NCBI GenBank assembly: GCA_963753545.1
Contig: CAVWCQ010000008.1
Coordinates: 186,001 to 250,000 of the forward strand
Length of the DNA: 64,000 nucleotides
Direction of reading: 5' to 3'
From: CAVWCQ01 sp963753545
Lineage (GTDB): Bacteria > Chloroflexota > Anaerolineae > Aggregatilineales > Aggregatilineaceae
The position numbers and the translations under genes were made by a program. Position 1 is the first letter of the stretch, and the number at the start of each line of letters is the position of its first letter. The notes beneath the pieces were generated by a model. The model searched no databases. It saw only the letters and a program-made list of their open reading frames with translations, and was not told the origin of the DNA. Of the stretch, positions 44,079 to 55,116 are shown piece by piece.

Positions 44079-47000
44079 CTACTCAACGGCGCGGGCGACC
44101 TGCTCGATCACCCAGCGTAAATTGGCGTTACGGGCGTGTTCCAGTGCGGTGGCACAGGCGGCGCGCGCAGTGGATAGATCGTCGGCATCCTGGGCTTGCC
44201 CCGCGTCGCACAGGAAGGCCAGGGCGCGCACGTCGGGCCGTTCGTCATCGATCTTCAGCGACTTACGGCGGTTTGCCAGCACCACCAGCAGTGATCGGAT
44301 CGTTTCGGCGCTCTCGCGCGGCTGGTTCAGGCTGGCGTGCGACTTGGCGATCAGGGCGTAGATGAAGGCCAGATCTTTGATCCCGGTGCTGTCATTACGC
44401 TCCAACAGGGTCAGCGACTGGTGTGCGGCTTCCAGCGTGGCCCGCCGCCGTTCGAGTTCGTCCAGCGTCTCCTTGAGATCCTGCGAGGCGCGCCGGGCGA
44501 GATTGGAATAGGCCGTCACTTTGCTGTAGAACTCGGCAGCTTTTTCCAGATCGCCTTCCGCGCGGTACGTATCCGCGATCATTTGTAGGGTGATGCTGAT
44601 CCGCTCGTCGCTGCGCGGCGCGTGCGTGCTCTCGATATCCAGCGCTTCGTTGAGCGCGGTATGGGCCTCGGCATAATTCCGCGCCAGACCATAGAGCCGC
44701 CCCAATGTACGCAGCGTCTCGGCATAAGCGGAGGGCTGGAGCTTGCGATCCATGTAAACGAGCGCCTCATGATGGCGAGTGATGGCCGAGGTGAGATCGC
44801 CGCCTGTTTCATAGGTCGCCGCCAGGGCTTGCAGAGTCTGGACAATGCGCGCGTTGGCCTGCTGCGGCTGCGCCTTTTCGGCTTCGAGAGCAGCGATCAG
44901 CGGTTCGAGCGCATCCTCACAGCGCCCGGCGGCATGCAGGCACAGACCCAGCGCCCGCCATGTGGCTGCGGCGGCTACCGATCCGCTTTCATGGAAGCGC
45001 AGCGCCTCACGGTAGGACAGTTCCGCGTCCGTAGCGTGCCCCTGGATGCGGTGCGCCTCCGCGATGGCGTGATAGGTCAGGGCGGTTTCCAGCGGCGACT
45101 GATCCGGCAAATCGTTGGTGAGATCGAGCGCTTCCGTCCAGGAGGCGCGGGCCTCGTCGTAACGTTCCATCTGAGCATAAGCGCGGCCCAGGTTGCGCAG
45201 CGTATTGACCCGGTCCCTGGCGAAAATAGGCGTGGGCTGGTTGTCGAGCGCGGCCTGATAATTCTGGACCGCCAGGGCCAGCCGCCCGTTGTCGCGGTGG
45301 ACATCCGCCAGTTCGCACAGCACTTCGCCCAGTTCCTGGTTCGATCCCACCTGCCGCGTCAGATCGCGAGTCTGTTCGTAGAGGGATACGGCGCTGCCGT
45401 CGCCCTGTGCTGCCAAAACACGCGCCAACTGGTGCAGAATATCGCGCGTCTGGCGCGGCGAGTTGGCCCGCTCCAACACATTCAGGGCGCGGCGGTAAGC
45501 GCGGGCGGCATCGGCATACTGGCCCTGCGCTTCGTGCGTGGCTCCCAATGATCGCAGCACGTCTGCGGTATGAGTTGGGCTGACATTCGGCACATCGCGC
45601 AGGGCGACCAGCGCATTCTCATAGACGCCAATCGCCTCCGCATAACGATTTAACCCGCCGAGGGTATGCGCCAGAGTCGTCAGAACGCGCGCCATTGCAT
45701 CTACGTGCGTTTCACGCGGCAGCAGCGGCAGCGCTTCCCGCAGGGTTTCGACGGCTTCGTTAGGCCGTCCCATATCCAGTTGAATCGACGCGATCTGTTC
45801 CAGCAGCAAGCCCGCGCAAAGGCGCTTCCGGTTCCGTCTCGACGGCAGCGCGCAGATGGCTGAGCGCTTGATCGGATTCGCCCTGGTCGCGCCGCGCCTG
45901 CCCGCTGATCGCCTGGGCCAGCGCGTAGGTTGCCGGGTGCGCTTTCACGCTGTCGTCCAGCAGCGGTTCGAGCGTCGTGATCGCGTCTTCGCGGCGATCC
46001 AGCGCCATGAGCAGTTCGCCCAAGTCGCGCCGGGCCGCCCATGCCGCCAGCGAATCAGGATACTGGTCTTCGGTTATTTCGAGGTCGCGTTCCGCCAGCT
46101 TGAGGGCCAGTGCGGGGCGGCTGTCTGCCAGCAGACTGCGCACGGTAAGACCCAAAATGAGTGTCTGCACAGCCGGGCGCGGATCGGCGGCGGCTTCGGC
46201 GGCCCGCGTAGTTAACACGCGCGTCCAGTCCGCGAAGGACTGCGCGGCGCGGATCGGACGCTGTGCGGCCTGTTCGGTGCGGGCGCGGACTGCCTGGGCA
46301 TAGCCATATTGCACCAGATCCGGCTGCGGCTGGCGCACCAGCAGATCAATGATTTCCTGGGCGACATCAAGGGCGGTGGGCAGGCGGTTGGCCTCGACCA
46401 ATGCCCGGTGCAGGGCTAACTGCGTGACGAAATAGGAAGTCGGATCGACGTTGGCGTTTTTGTGGCTCAGAGCGCGGCGGTAATTGGCGACGGCCCGATC
46501 CTGGTTGCCTGTTGCCCGGTAGGCGTCGGCGGCATGGTGCAGCGCCGTGCCGATGCGCATCTCGTCGCGGTCCGGCATGCTCTGGGCGAAGTCAACCTCG
46601 CTGACGAACGCTTCCAGCGCCTCTTCCGGCTTGCCCATTCGCCACAGGGCGCGGCCCAATGTGCGGTAGGCGTCGGCGGTGTCGTCTGGCGCATGAATGT
46701 CGCGCAGCAGGCGGACGGCTTCGCGGGCCGTTTCGGCGGCGTGTTCCGGCTCCCCGGCGATCAGGTAGACAGCAGCCAGCAGGCGCAGCGTTCGCCCCTG
46801 CCGTGCCGTGTCGGGCGGTTGCGCGGTCCGGTGCAGGTCCAGTGCTTCTTCGAGCACGCCCCGCGCTTCGTCAAAACGCCCGGCTCCGGCAAGCGCCGAT
46901 CCCAGCGCCCGCAGCGTTTTTTCACGCGCCGGATCGTTGGTCTCGTAGCGGTCGAGCGCCTGTTCATAGCCCGCTATCGCCTCATCGACGGCCCCTTGCA

Positions 47001-48998
47001 GCCAGAAAACCTGGGCGCGCAGGTGGGCTGAGGCGGGGTCATCCTGGCCGCTGATCGCTTGCAGCGCGTCGGCATAACGCCCCGCCAGCAGGAACAGTTC
47101 GGCGCGCAGATAGGGTGTGGCGTCCTCGGCGCGGATAATCTCCTCGACGGCGGCGGAATAATTGCCCTGGGTGCGCAGGATGGCGGCTCGTTCCAGGTGG
47201 GAGTTCGGGCGACTCGTCCAGCACGCCCAACCCTTCGTTGAGATGCCCGATATGGCGGTAGACGCGGGCCAGCCCGCGCCGGATGACGCTGAGTGACGAG
47301 TTCTGCGCCCAGGTTGTAAACGAGTTCGGCAGCGTTCACCATCGACTCGGCGGCTTGCGGGCAGCGCCCACTGGTATCATAGAGGCGGCCCAACGCGACC
47401 AGCGTCTCGGCAACGGCGTGATTGCTGTCGTGTTCCCGGCGGATATCCAACGCGCGCGTCAGCGCTTCTTCGGCAGCAAAATAGGCTCCCTGATCGGTCA
47501 GTTCCAGCCCATACTGCGTTAGATTGGCTCCCTCACTGCGCGTTTTATCCAGCCAGGGCGACTCGTCACCGGGGAAAGCACCGGGTACATATTCGCGCAG
47601 ATAGGGGCGCAGCACGTCCAACAGCGGATTGGTCGCTCCGCCGGATGTTTCGCTGGCGAAGCGCAGCGCCGTTTCGGCCCGGTACAATGCCAGCAGATTT
47701 TCCGTATTGGCGCGGGCATAATTCAACGCCCAGGCATGCATCCGTTTGCCGATGGCATGTTTGGGCGCGTAGGGTTCATCTTCGGCGGCGCGAATATGGA
47801 TCGCCGGATGCATGACGTAGAACTGCGGATCGCGGTGATCGGCCCGGATGAAGCCGTATTCCGCCAGCAGGATCAATCCCCGCCGGGTCGCCAGCAGCGA
47901 TCCGATACGGGCCGTGTGAAGCAGCCCATCGAGCGGCGCGCCCTCTGCCGGGAATGCTCCAAACGTCTCGAACAGCGTCCGGTAGTCGCCGGGCAGGGCG
48001 CTCACCGAGACATCCAGCGCCCGGTTGAGCGTGGCTCGGCGCAGCTTTTCTTCCTCGTCCTCATCTTCGCTCGATCCGGTAGGCGGGCGCACGACGAGCG
48101 CCTCTTGCAGATCGTCCAGCGACAGGCCATCGCGGCTGATCAGCTTGCCCGCCAGCATCAGCGCCAGCGGATAATTGCCCAGTGTATTGGCGATGCGCAT
48201 CAGTTCGCCGCGAATTTTGCGCGTATCTTCGATCCCGCCGTAGAGCGCCAGCACATTGATCGCGGACGTGTCATCGAACACCCGCAGCGTCACCACGCCT
48301 TCGGGATCGTCGGGCAGCGGATCATCGGGATCGAGCACTTCCGGCGCGGTGTCCACGCCGAGCAGGACATGTTGTGTCAGGTTGAGCAGACCATCCAGGG
48401 CGGGATCGCCGGGGTAGGTGTTATCCACGATCAGCAGGGTGTGATCGTCCAGGTGTTCGGCCAGAATCGCTCGGCGGGCGGTTGGATCACCTTCTGCCAG
48501 GGCATGGGGCAGATTCAGGGCCAGGGCCAGTGTCTGATCGAGCCGGGCAGGGCGGTCAATCCACCAGACGCGGCGGAATCGCCCGCGCGTCCGTTCGTGG
48601 GTCGCTACTGCCGCCAGCAGAGTTGTCTTGCCGACCCCCATTTCGCCATGCACGCGCATCGGATGTCCCGCCAATAGCGGCCGCAGCACCCGTTCCAATT
48701 CGACCATGCGCCCCTCGAAGATGGCGGGCTTAGGCGGCGGGACGAGTCCGGCGCGGGCGGCTTCGAGCACGTCTGGCACGGGGCGCGGATACCAGCGCGG
48801 CGGCAGGGGCGACAGCGGCCCCTCCGGCAGCGGTTCCGGCGCAACGAGGCGGAACGGCGCGGCGTCCAGCGCAACCTGATTCTGCTCAATGGGAACCGCC
48901 AGCAGCGTCTCGGTCAGGGTGAGAAATTCCTCAGCCCTAAAACCCGGCAGGGTCGGGGAAAAGTCGGGTAGTGTCGTGGGATACTCTTTATCAGTCAT
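44079..48998 (-). CDS. STAND ATPase-TPR giant protein (several frameshifts)
   Basis: About 1,640 residues after repair. Residues 90-430 form an NB-ARC-like ATPase: P-loop RVHGEMGVGKTTLLAA, Walker B HTLLIVDNTY, then a winged-helix region (LLHTARIGSLLATRRGLILL). The remainder is a continuous array of TPR units (AEEALTRALDIRREH, VANYRRALSHKNANV, AEAIGVYENALVALR and many more), about 25-30 repeats. Frame breaks occur near 47285, 47205 and 45815, each followed by resumption of the TPR pattern in a new frame. No effector domain is seen at either end. It resembles AfsR/LuxR-like STAND regulators lacking DNA-binding domains. The tandem position with the TIR STAND gene suggests related functions. Confidence 0.82.
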
Positions 48999-49100
48999 AA
49001 GGTCGGATTGTATTCGCCGGGGCGGGGTTGTGCAACTGGCCCATTATCCTGGGTTGGCCTCTTGTTGTACACTTCGACGCGTACTCAAGGAGAGAACACT

Positions 49101-50182
49101 TTGACTATCAGGCGCGTTTTTGTCAGTTTATTTGTTTTGGCCCTGCTGCTGCCGGGCTGTTCCGGTGACAGCAAGGATCAGAAGAAGACGGAGAGCAGGG
49201 GGTCTGCTCAAATCCGAGTAGCCAGCATGGCTTTCCCGCTGGTCGATGTAAATCTGGACGATCAGATGATCCTGGATGACATGATTTATCCCTTCATCAG
49301 CGATTACCAGACGGTGAGCGCGGGTAAACACAGCCTGCACGTCACGCCATCCAGCGGAAACGGCGCGTCAAACGCGGCGTCACTGGATCTGACGCTGGAT
49401 GATGGGCACAGCTATTTGATTGTCTCTTATGGCAGCGCGGCAGATTATACGTTAAAGCTGATTGACGAGACGGATACGCTGTCCAAAATCGGGCCGGATC
49501 AGAATTGGATCCTGATCCTTCATCTCGTGCCCGGCGGACCGGCGCTGGATGGGTACATAGCAGGCAATCTGACGGTGGAAAATCTGGCTTATGGGGAGGA
49601 GCGCCTCTACGCCGCCCCGACTGGCCCCTTTGAGTGGAAAATGACGATGGCTGGTATGTCCGACCTCGCGCTCTACCAGCAGACAAACACGGGCCTGCCG
49701 TCTGTTTATACCGTCGTGACGATCACCGGGTCCTGCTGAACCCCGTGATCAGTCTTGATACCCAGACCCCGCTGAACCTGCTGGATTTCTTTACGGAAGT
49801 GGCTGAGCAGGGCGGCTATTATGATACGGCGTTGGAGATGCTGAACAAGTCCGGCGTGGCTGAGGAACTTTCCGGCCCCGGACCCTTCACCCTCTTTGCC
49901 CCCTGGGATTCCAGCTTCGTGAACGTCTCCACGGAAACGGATCCGGCCCGGCTGAAGCAGGTGGCGCTGTATCACGTTGTGGCGGAAGATGTATCACCCT
50001 ACGCCCTTTATCACCGTACGAAGCTGGCGACTCTTGAGGGGTCGCCGCTGACCGTGACCACCGCCGATGCCCAACCGTATTTCACTCTGAACGGTTCTGT
50101 CGGCGTCCATCAGGCGTATCACACCAGCAACGGCACGCTCTATGAGGTGGACGGCGTTCTGACACCCCCTCCTGCGAAGTAA
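49101..50182 (+). CDS. Secreted lipoprotein with DUF4397 and fasciclin domains (one frameshift)
   Basis: The start is TTG at 49101 with AAGGAGAG upstream. Lipobox LLLPGCSG. Residues 35-210 match the DUF4397 pattern (QIRVASMAFPLVDVNLDDQ; YQTVSAGKHSLHVTPS). At about 49737 the frame stops after VTITGSC, and a second frame continues LLNPVISLDTQTPLNLLDFF and a fasciclin (FAS1) domain: GPGPFTLFAPWDSSF, LYHVVAEDV and a final YEVDGVLTPP. FAS1 mediates surface adhesion. A one-base repair joins them in one surface protein of about 360 residues. Confidence 0.75.
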
Positions 50183-50196
50183 ATTCTTGATGACTC

Positions 50197-50229
50197 GTGC
50201 GAGTGGGCAACCTATCCGCCCACTCGCAC
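50197..50229. terminator. Perfect 12-bp stem hairpin after the fasciclin gene
   Basis: GTGCGAGTGGGC and GCCCACTCGCAC with a 9-base loop; only a weak T-tract follows. Confidence 0.6.
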
Positions 50230-50258
50230 AGTCTTAACAAATAAATATGGGAAACACG

Positions 50259-50743
50259 ATGTACCTGATCAAAGCAGAAAACACGCATTTTTATTATTTT
50301 CTTGCATTAGAAAATCCAACTAGCGCGGTTCTACCTTTACAGGCAGATATCAACTGCTTTTATCTTCGGTCAGATTTACAAATCTACAGATACACGGTTA
50401 GTACTCTTTGAAAATATGCTTCATAGGGAACAAGGACGGTTTTATTACCTCTATTGGAGGAATGGACAAGACCTCATTGACCTTGATAACTGGGTTGCAA
50501 ATGGTAAATATTCAGATATGGATTTTGAACCAGCGGTAAAAACAGTTTATAGCCCAACAATATGTATGCATTGTAGTGGACGATTTCCATCATTAGTAAT
50601 CCCACCAGGTGGATCCATATCCCGGTGCTGCCGATCTTCTTTCCAATAAATTTGCAGCTAGCAGCTACAAACGATGTCCTGATTGCCAGACCCCGTTTCG
50701 ACAAGCAGTTGTTAAATTGCTTGAACTGCCTTTAGAAAGTTAA
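50259..50743 (+). pseudogene. AT-rich zinc-ribbon protein gene, two frameshifts
   Basis: Three consecutive frames make one protein of about 160 residues: MYLIKAENTHFYYFLALENP; after about 50395, VLFENMLHREQGRFYYLYWR with SPTICMHCSGRFPSLVIPPG; after about 50613, GAADLLSNKFAASSYKRCPD and CQTPFRQAVV. The two CxxC pairs (CMHC, CPDC) make a split zinc ribbon. GC is far below that of the neighbouring genes, so recent transfer is likely. Function unknown. Either decayed or affected by indel errors. Confidence 0.55.
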
Positions 50744-50792
50744 TCCTGGCGGCTTTGCTGCTGGCCTTGCACCATTTTCATTGCCCTGCTTT

Positions 50793-51344
50793 TTACTTCA
50801 CGACACGGAACCAGATGTCCGTTCTCGCCCCGGCTTCAAAAGTCCTGATTTTTTCGAGCGTGATATGGGTGACATCCATATGCTCAAACAGGCGCAGCCC
50901 GCTGCCGAGCAAGACAGGCATAATGCCGATGTGGAGTTCATCGCACAGCCCGGCATTGATGCACTGCTGATTGATGCTAGCGCCGATCAAAATGATGTTC
51001 TTGTCACCCGCTGCTGCTTTGGCTTTTGTGATCGCGCTCTCGATCCCATCCGTCACAAAAGTAACCGTCAGCGCTTGATTCTGTTTAGGCTTTTTCTCTG
51101 GAATAAAATGAGTCAGGACAAAGATCGGCACTTGATATTCGTAGCTGTCGGCAAATGAATCGGGATCACCCATGTTATAGGAATGTCTGCCCATCACAAC
51201 CGCGCCCGTTGTCCGTATTTCTTCTTGCAGCATCTCGGTGTCGCGCAGTTCGCCCAGGTCAGGATAAAGACGACCCACATCGCCGTGTGCGTCACTCGCA
51301 AAGCCATCCAGGGATAAGGTCATACCGCCAACCACTTTTGCCAT
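50793..51344 (-). CDS. DHFR/RibD-like reductase family protein
   Basis: The start at 51344 (MAKVVGGMTLSLDGFAS) has GGAGG. About 183 residues. Family features: GGMTLSLDGF at the N-terminus, AVVMGRHSYNMGD, VPIFVLTH and IILIGASINQQCINAGL, then ELHIGIMPVLLGSGLRLFE. Members are NADPH-dependent reductases related to the RibD C-terminal domain; the substrate is unknown. Single gene. Confidence 0.88.
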   Translation of the reverse strand: MAKVVGGMTLSLDGFASDAHGDVGRLYPDLGELRDTEMLQEEIRTTGAVVMGRHSYNMGDPDSFADSYEYQVPIFVLTHFIPEKKPKQNQALTVTFVTDGIESAITKAKAAAGDKNIILIGASINQQCINAGLCDELHIGIMPVLLGSGLRLFEHMDVTHITLEKIRTFEAGARTDIWFRVVK

Positions 51345-51615
51345 TTGCTGCCTCCACTCATCGACATCCGTACCCACGGTACGATTTTAGCCTTCACGCC
51401 TGTTTGGTTCCCATTTTCTAACAGGCAAGAGAATAGGGTAGCCGTGGTCCACCCGTAATATTCAGCGCATTTTGTATCCCTCGATGATTAGTGACCGGAG
51501 TGCCACCCGTCGAGCAGCAATTCGTCGGTTCATCGTAGGAATTGCGTCCATTTGTGTTTTTGCTGTTCTCCTAAACTTAGACCATGTGCGCTTCCTCCTG
51601 AGGAGAAAAATTCAT

Positions 51616-52642
51616 ATGGTCCGTTTTCGTATTCTGGTGCCCGGCATCATGCTGTTGATGTCTGCCGTCGCTTGCAGCATGTCTACCAAAGACTCATCAT
51701 CCCATCCATCCTATCCCACATCGACGCCCTGGGTTAATCAGAGTACTTCCGCCGCTCCAACAGCGACGGTAGCCGCAGTCGCTGCCGCAGCGACAGCTTC
51801 CACCTCACAGGCGGTTAGCTCAACAACCAATACGACAACTCGTTCCTGCACACCGCCGTCCGGTTGGGTGGTGTACCGGGTGGTGAGCGGGGATACGCTG
51901 TCGGTGCTTGCCGAACGTATCGGAACCACGACCGGTGCCTTAGCCACAGCCAACTGTCTAGCCGATGCCAGCCGGATTGATGTTGGCCAGACGTTATATC
52001 TCCCATCCCTGCCGCCAGCGACAGGCAGTAGCCAATCGGGGGGAACAAGCAATTATTTGCAGGTACTGGCAAACATGGCAGCAAGCAATAATCAGCCAGT
52101 GATCGTTCAACAGGCTGGCTGCACACTGCCGTACCGTTTGACCGTTGGTGGATTTGGGCGTTACGCACCGGGAGCGCCGGTCAATGTGGCGGTATACCCG
52201 TCACCCGGCTTTACCTCGTCAGCGATGGTGAGTGTCACCGACAGCGATATTTTTACGGTCCTGGCCGGTCCTCAGTGCCTGTCAGGAGTTCAACTGGTGG
52301 CAGATCACGTTCAGTGGGGTTACGGGCTGGATTGTGGAAGGAGACTCCAATGGATATTTTGTGGAACCCACCGTTCCCGGTCAAAACTGCGCCGCTTCTA
52401 CCCTGGTCGTTAATGCCCAGGCGCAGCCCATACCCGATGCCAGGAACGACATGTACACCGGTCCGAGTGCTCATGGTGCCTGGGCGTATCTCGGAGAAGT
52501 TCCTAACGGCACCGTTTTCACCATTGTGGCTGGTCCAACGTGTGCCGAAAACGTGAACTGGTGGCAGGTCAGTTATAACGCGATCACGGGCTGGATCATG
52601 GAAACGCAGAACGGGAATGCGCTCATCACACGCTACCCATAA
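51616..52642 (+). CDS. LysM-SH3 lipoprotein (one frameshift)
   Basis: The start at 51616 (MVRFRILVPGIMLLM) has GAGGAG. Lipobox MSAVACSM. A Ser/Thr/Ala linker is followed by LysM (VYRVVSGDTLSVLAERIGTT; ending GQTLYLP) and two bacterial SH3-like repeats with matching GPQC...NWWQITFSGVTGWIVEG and GPTCAENVNWWQVSYNAITG. The frame breaks near 52280 inside the first SH3 repeat: one extra base between TGC and CAG explains it when aligned with the second repeat. A cell-wall-binding surface lipoprotein. Confidence 0.8.
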
Positions 52643-52672
52643 GCCAGGGGACAGGTTTATGGGCTTATGTTG

Positions 52673-52704
52673 AGGGGCGACCTGGCAAAGTCGTCCCTCT
52701 TTTT
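52673..52704 (+). terminator. Terminator after the LysM-SH3 gene
   Basis: AGGGGCGAC, 8-base loop, GTCGTCCCT, then CTTTTT. Confidence 0.85.
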
Positions 52705-52801
52705 GCGAAAAAACCATGCACCGTCATGCAATTCTAATGGTTAAAGCCTATAATTATGATAAGGATGAATTTCTACCCTAATTCAAATCGGAGTTGAGAC
52801 G

Positions 52802-53074
52802 ATGAGTAATGGAAGCATCGATAAACCGCAGTCTCGGTATGCACCCATCATCCTACAGGTTGTAGCGTTGCTGGCTCTGATGCGCGCCATGCCGCTGGTC
52901 AAGTCTGGTTCGTCGCTTGCCGGCTTTGCCCTGAAGATCGTCCGTAAGACGATGGCGGGCATATTCCGCCTGCTGGCTTTTGCCACCCGGCTAATCCCGA
53001 TGTTCCTTCTCGCTGGTGTTGTCGGACGGATTTATTACCTGATCAGCAAGCTGCGCCAGAAGGAATATGCTTAG
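52802..53074 (+). CDS. Small membrane protein
   Basis: 90 residues with two or three hydrophobic stretches (YAPIILQVVALLALMRAM; LIPMFLLAGVVGRIYYLI) and basic loops. GGAG precedes the ATG at a spacing of 8. A TATAAT lies at 52749-52754. Tail-to-tail overlap of four bases with the ABC ATPase gene. Function unknown. Confidence 0.6.
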   Translation: MSNGSIDKPQSRYAPIILQVVALLALMRAMPLVKSGSSLAGFALKIVRKTMAGIFRLLAFATRLIPMFLLAGVVGRIYYLISKLRQKEYA

Positions 53075-53928
53075 CGCTCATCTGCCGGGTGTTTGCCGTT
53101 CGCGCTCTGGTTGTGAGTGCCGTTTCCGTTGTGGTTCCGAACCGACTGGATCGGCGTGAAGATGGGTGTGTTGGTGTGCGGATCGCGCCCAACGACACCT
53201 TCGACGTGAAACACCTCGCGCAGCATGGTGCCGGTTAACACCTCATCCGGTTTTCCGGCCCCATAGATTTCTCCCTGGCTGAGTACGATCAGGCGGTGGC
53301 TGAACCTCGCCGCCTGATTTAGATCATGCAGCACCATGACGATGCTCAGCCCATTCTCCGCGTTTAATGTTTGCAGTAAGTCCATCACGTCTAACTGGTG
53401 ACTGATATCGAGGAAGGTCGTTGGTTCGTCCAGCAGCAGGATACGCGGCTCCTGGGCCAGCGCCAGCGCGATCCACGCCCGCTGCCGTTCCCCGCCAGAG
53501 AGTGTGCTTAAGCGGCGGTCGCTGAACTCGGTCAGGGCTGTTTTTTCCAGCGCCCAGCCAACGACGTCGCGGTCATGCTGGCTCGACGCCCGCCACCATG
53601 CCTGCCGCGCGAACCGCCCGCGTGAGACGAGATCGCGCACGGTCAGATCGTCAGGGGCAGCGGGATTTTGTGGCAGAATGGACAGTTGTTGGGCAACGCG
53701 CCGCGTGGAAATATGGTGAATCGACTTGCCGTTCAGATAGACCACACCCTGCTGGGGACGCATCAGCCGGGCCAGGGCGCGCAGCAGCGTACTTTTGCCG
53801 GACCCGTTCGGCCCGACCAGGGTCACGATCTCGCCCGGAGCGACGTCCAGCACGAGATCGCGCACAACCATCGCCCCGCGTCTGTAGCCGAGACTGATAT
53901 GATCCGCATGTAAACGTGATTCGGTCAT
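53071..53928 (-). CDS. Iron/metallophore ABC transporter ATP-binding protein (FecE/FhuC-like)
   Basis: The start at 53928 (MTESRLHADHIS), eight bases after the permease stop. Walker A GPNGSGKSTLLRAL, Q-loop LPQNP, signature LSGGERQRAWIALALA, Walker B ILLLDEPTTFLD, and the switch His in VLHDLNQA. The sequence fits the FepC/FhuC/BtuD group. It powers import through the permease encoded next door; the His/Asn-rich C-terminal tail (RNHNGNGTHNQSANGKH) is unusual and may bind metal. Confidence 0.92.
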   Translation of the reverse strand: MTESRLHADHISLGYRRGAMVVRDLVLDVAPGEIVTLVGPNGSGKSTLLRALARLMRPQQGVVYLNGKSIHHISTRRVAQQLSILPQNPAAPDDLTVRDLVSRGRFARQAWWRASSQHDRDVVGWALEKTALTEFSDRRLSTLSGGERQRAWIALALAQEPRILLLDEPTTFLDISHQLDVMDLLQTLNAENGLSIVMVLHDLNQAARFSHRLIVLSQGEIYGAGKPDEVLTGTMLREVFHVEGVVGRDPHTNTPIFTPIQSVRNHNGNGTHNQSANGKHPADER

Positions 53929-53935
53929 GGTTTGT

Positions 53936-55015
53936 TTACCACCGCGCGCGCCGGGCGCGCACCAGCCAGAGAAAAAGCGGTCCCCCAAAAATCGCCGTGA
54001 CGATTCCCACCGGAAATTCCGTCCCGGCCTGTCCCACTAACGCGGGCAGCGTTACGCGAGAAGCCGTATCGGCCCAGACCATCACCGCCGCGCCCAGGAT
54101 CATACTCGCTGGGATCAAAAAGCGGAAATCGGAGCCGATCAGCTTGCGGGCGGCGAAGGGTACCAGCAGCCCAATGAAGCCGATCAGTCCCGCAACAGCG
54201 ACCGCGCTGCCTGCCAGGATGGCGGCAATGGCGCTCATAAAAAAGCGCGTTCGTTCGATGTGCAGCCCCAAACCCTGCGCCACGTCATCGCCCAGGGCCA
54301 GCACATTGGCGCGGGTCGCCATCGACATGGCCAGCAGAAAGCCAACGAGGGTGTAGGGCGCGATCAGCGTGTAATCCTTCCAACCCGCCGTATACAGCCC
54401 GCCAACGAGCCACTGAAAGACCATCTGCGCGCCGACTTCGACATTCATCACCACGACGGTGGTAGTAAATGCGCCGAGCATGGTGGTCAGGGCCACGCCT
54501 GCCAGGGCCAGCCGTGTTGTTGTGACACCTGTCCCGTCCCAGGCTACCGCATAGACGACCAGCGCGCCAATAAGCGATCCAACGAACGCAGCCAACGGAA
54601 CAGCGTTCAGCGGAAAATTGTCGATCATCAGAGTGGTGATCACGGTCGCCAGCCCGCCGCCCGCCGACACGCCGAGAATATAAGGATCGGCCAGGGGAGA
54701 TCGGACCACGCCTTGCAGCATCGTCCCGGAAACCGCCAGATTCATGCCGACCAGCGCCCCGGTCAGGGCACGGGGCAGGCGCACCTTTTGGATGATAATC
54801 CAGACGGATCGCTTGACGGTCGTTTCGTCGCGCAGGGCGCTGATCACCTGATCGCGTGGGATTTTCTGCGATCCTTCCGATAGGGCATAGACCATCGCCG
54901 CGAAGAGCAGCACAGCGAAAAACAGGATCACAGCAGTGCGGTAAGCCAGCCGCCATCGCGTCTGACTGATACCTGCTGCTGTCTTTGAAGATGGGAGAGC
55001 CGCTTCAACGCTCAC
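53936..55015 (-). CDS. FecCD-family ABC transporter permease
   Basis: 359 residues from GTG at 55015 (GAGG upstream). About ten membrane helices. Family segments: VRLPRALTGALVGMNLAVSG, LADPYILGVSAGGGLATV, GFIGLLVPFAARKLIG and GTEFPVGIVTAIFGGPLFLW. Forms a homodimer with two ATPase subunits and takes up ferric siderophore, haem or cobalamin. The neighbouring Fur-type regulator favours iron. Confidence 0.93.
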   Translation of the reverse strand: MSVEAALPSSKTAAGISQTRWRLAYRTAVILFFAVLLFAAMVYALSEGSQKIPRDQVISALRDETTVKRSVWIIIQKVRLPRALTGALVGMNLAVSGTMLQGVVRSPLADPYILGVSAGGGLATVITTLMIDNFPLNAVPLAAFVGSLIGALVVYAVAWDGTGVTTTRLALAGVALTTMLGAFTTTVVVMNVEVGAQMVFQWLVGGLYTAGWKDYTLIAPYTLVGFLLAMSMATRANVLALGDDVAQGLGLHIERTRFFMSAIAAILAGSAVAVAGLIGFIGLLVPFAARKLIGSDFRFLIPASMILGAAVMVWADTASRVTLPALVGQAGTEFPVGIVTAIFGGPLFLWLVRARRARW

Positions 55016-55048
55016 AAAACCTCAATCTTTTTGGTAGGCATTATACAA

Positions 55049-55114
55049 GGGCGGGTTAAAAAACCCGCCCCTACATCAATCTCACCCTGATCCGAGCTTG
55101 CTCGGACGGGGTGA
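55049..55114. terminator. Two hairpins between the binding protein and permease genes
   Basis: GGGCGGGTT...AACCCGCCC (55049-55070) and CACCC...GATCCGAGC-tt-GCTCGGAC...GGGGTG (55083-55114). They may cause partial termination after the binding protein gene, giving it higher expression than the membrane genes, as is common in such operons. Confidence 0.5.
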
Positions 55115-55116
55115 GG

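Noticed and set aside
47736..48677. 313-residue plus-strand frame
   Set aside because: Opposite the ATPase domain of the TPR STAND gene, which carries Walker motifs.
49008..49100. N-terminal extension of the DUF4397-fasciclin protein
   Set aside because: The extra residues before 49101 lack a ribosome site, whereas TTG at 49101 has AAGGAGAG and starts directly before a lipoprotein signal.
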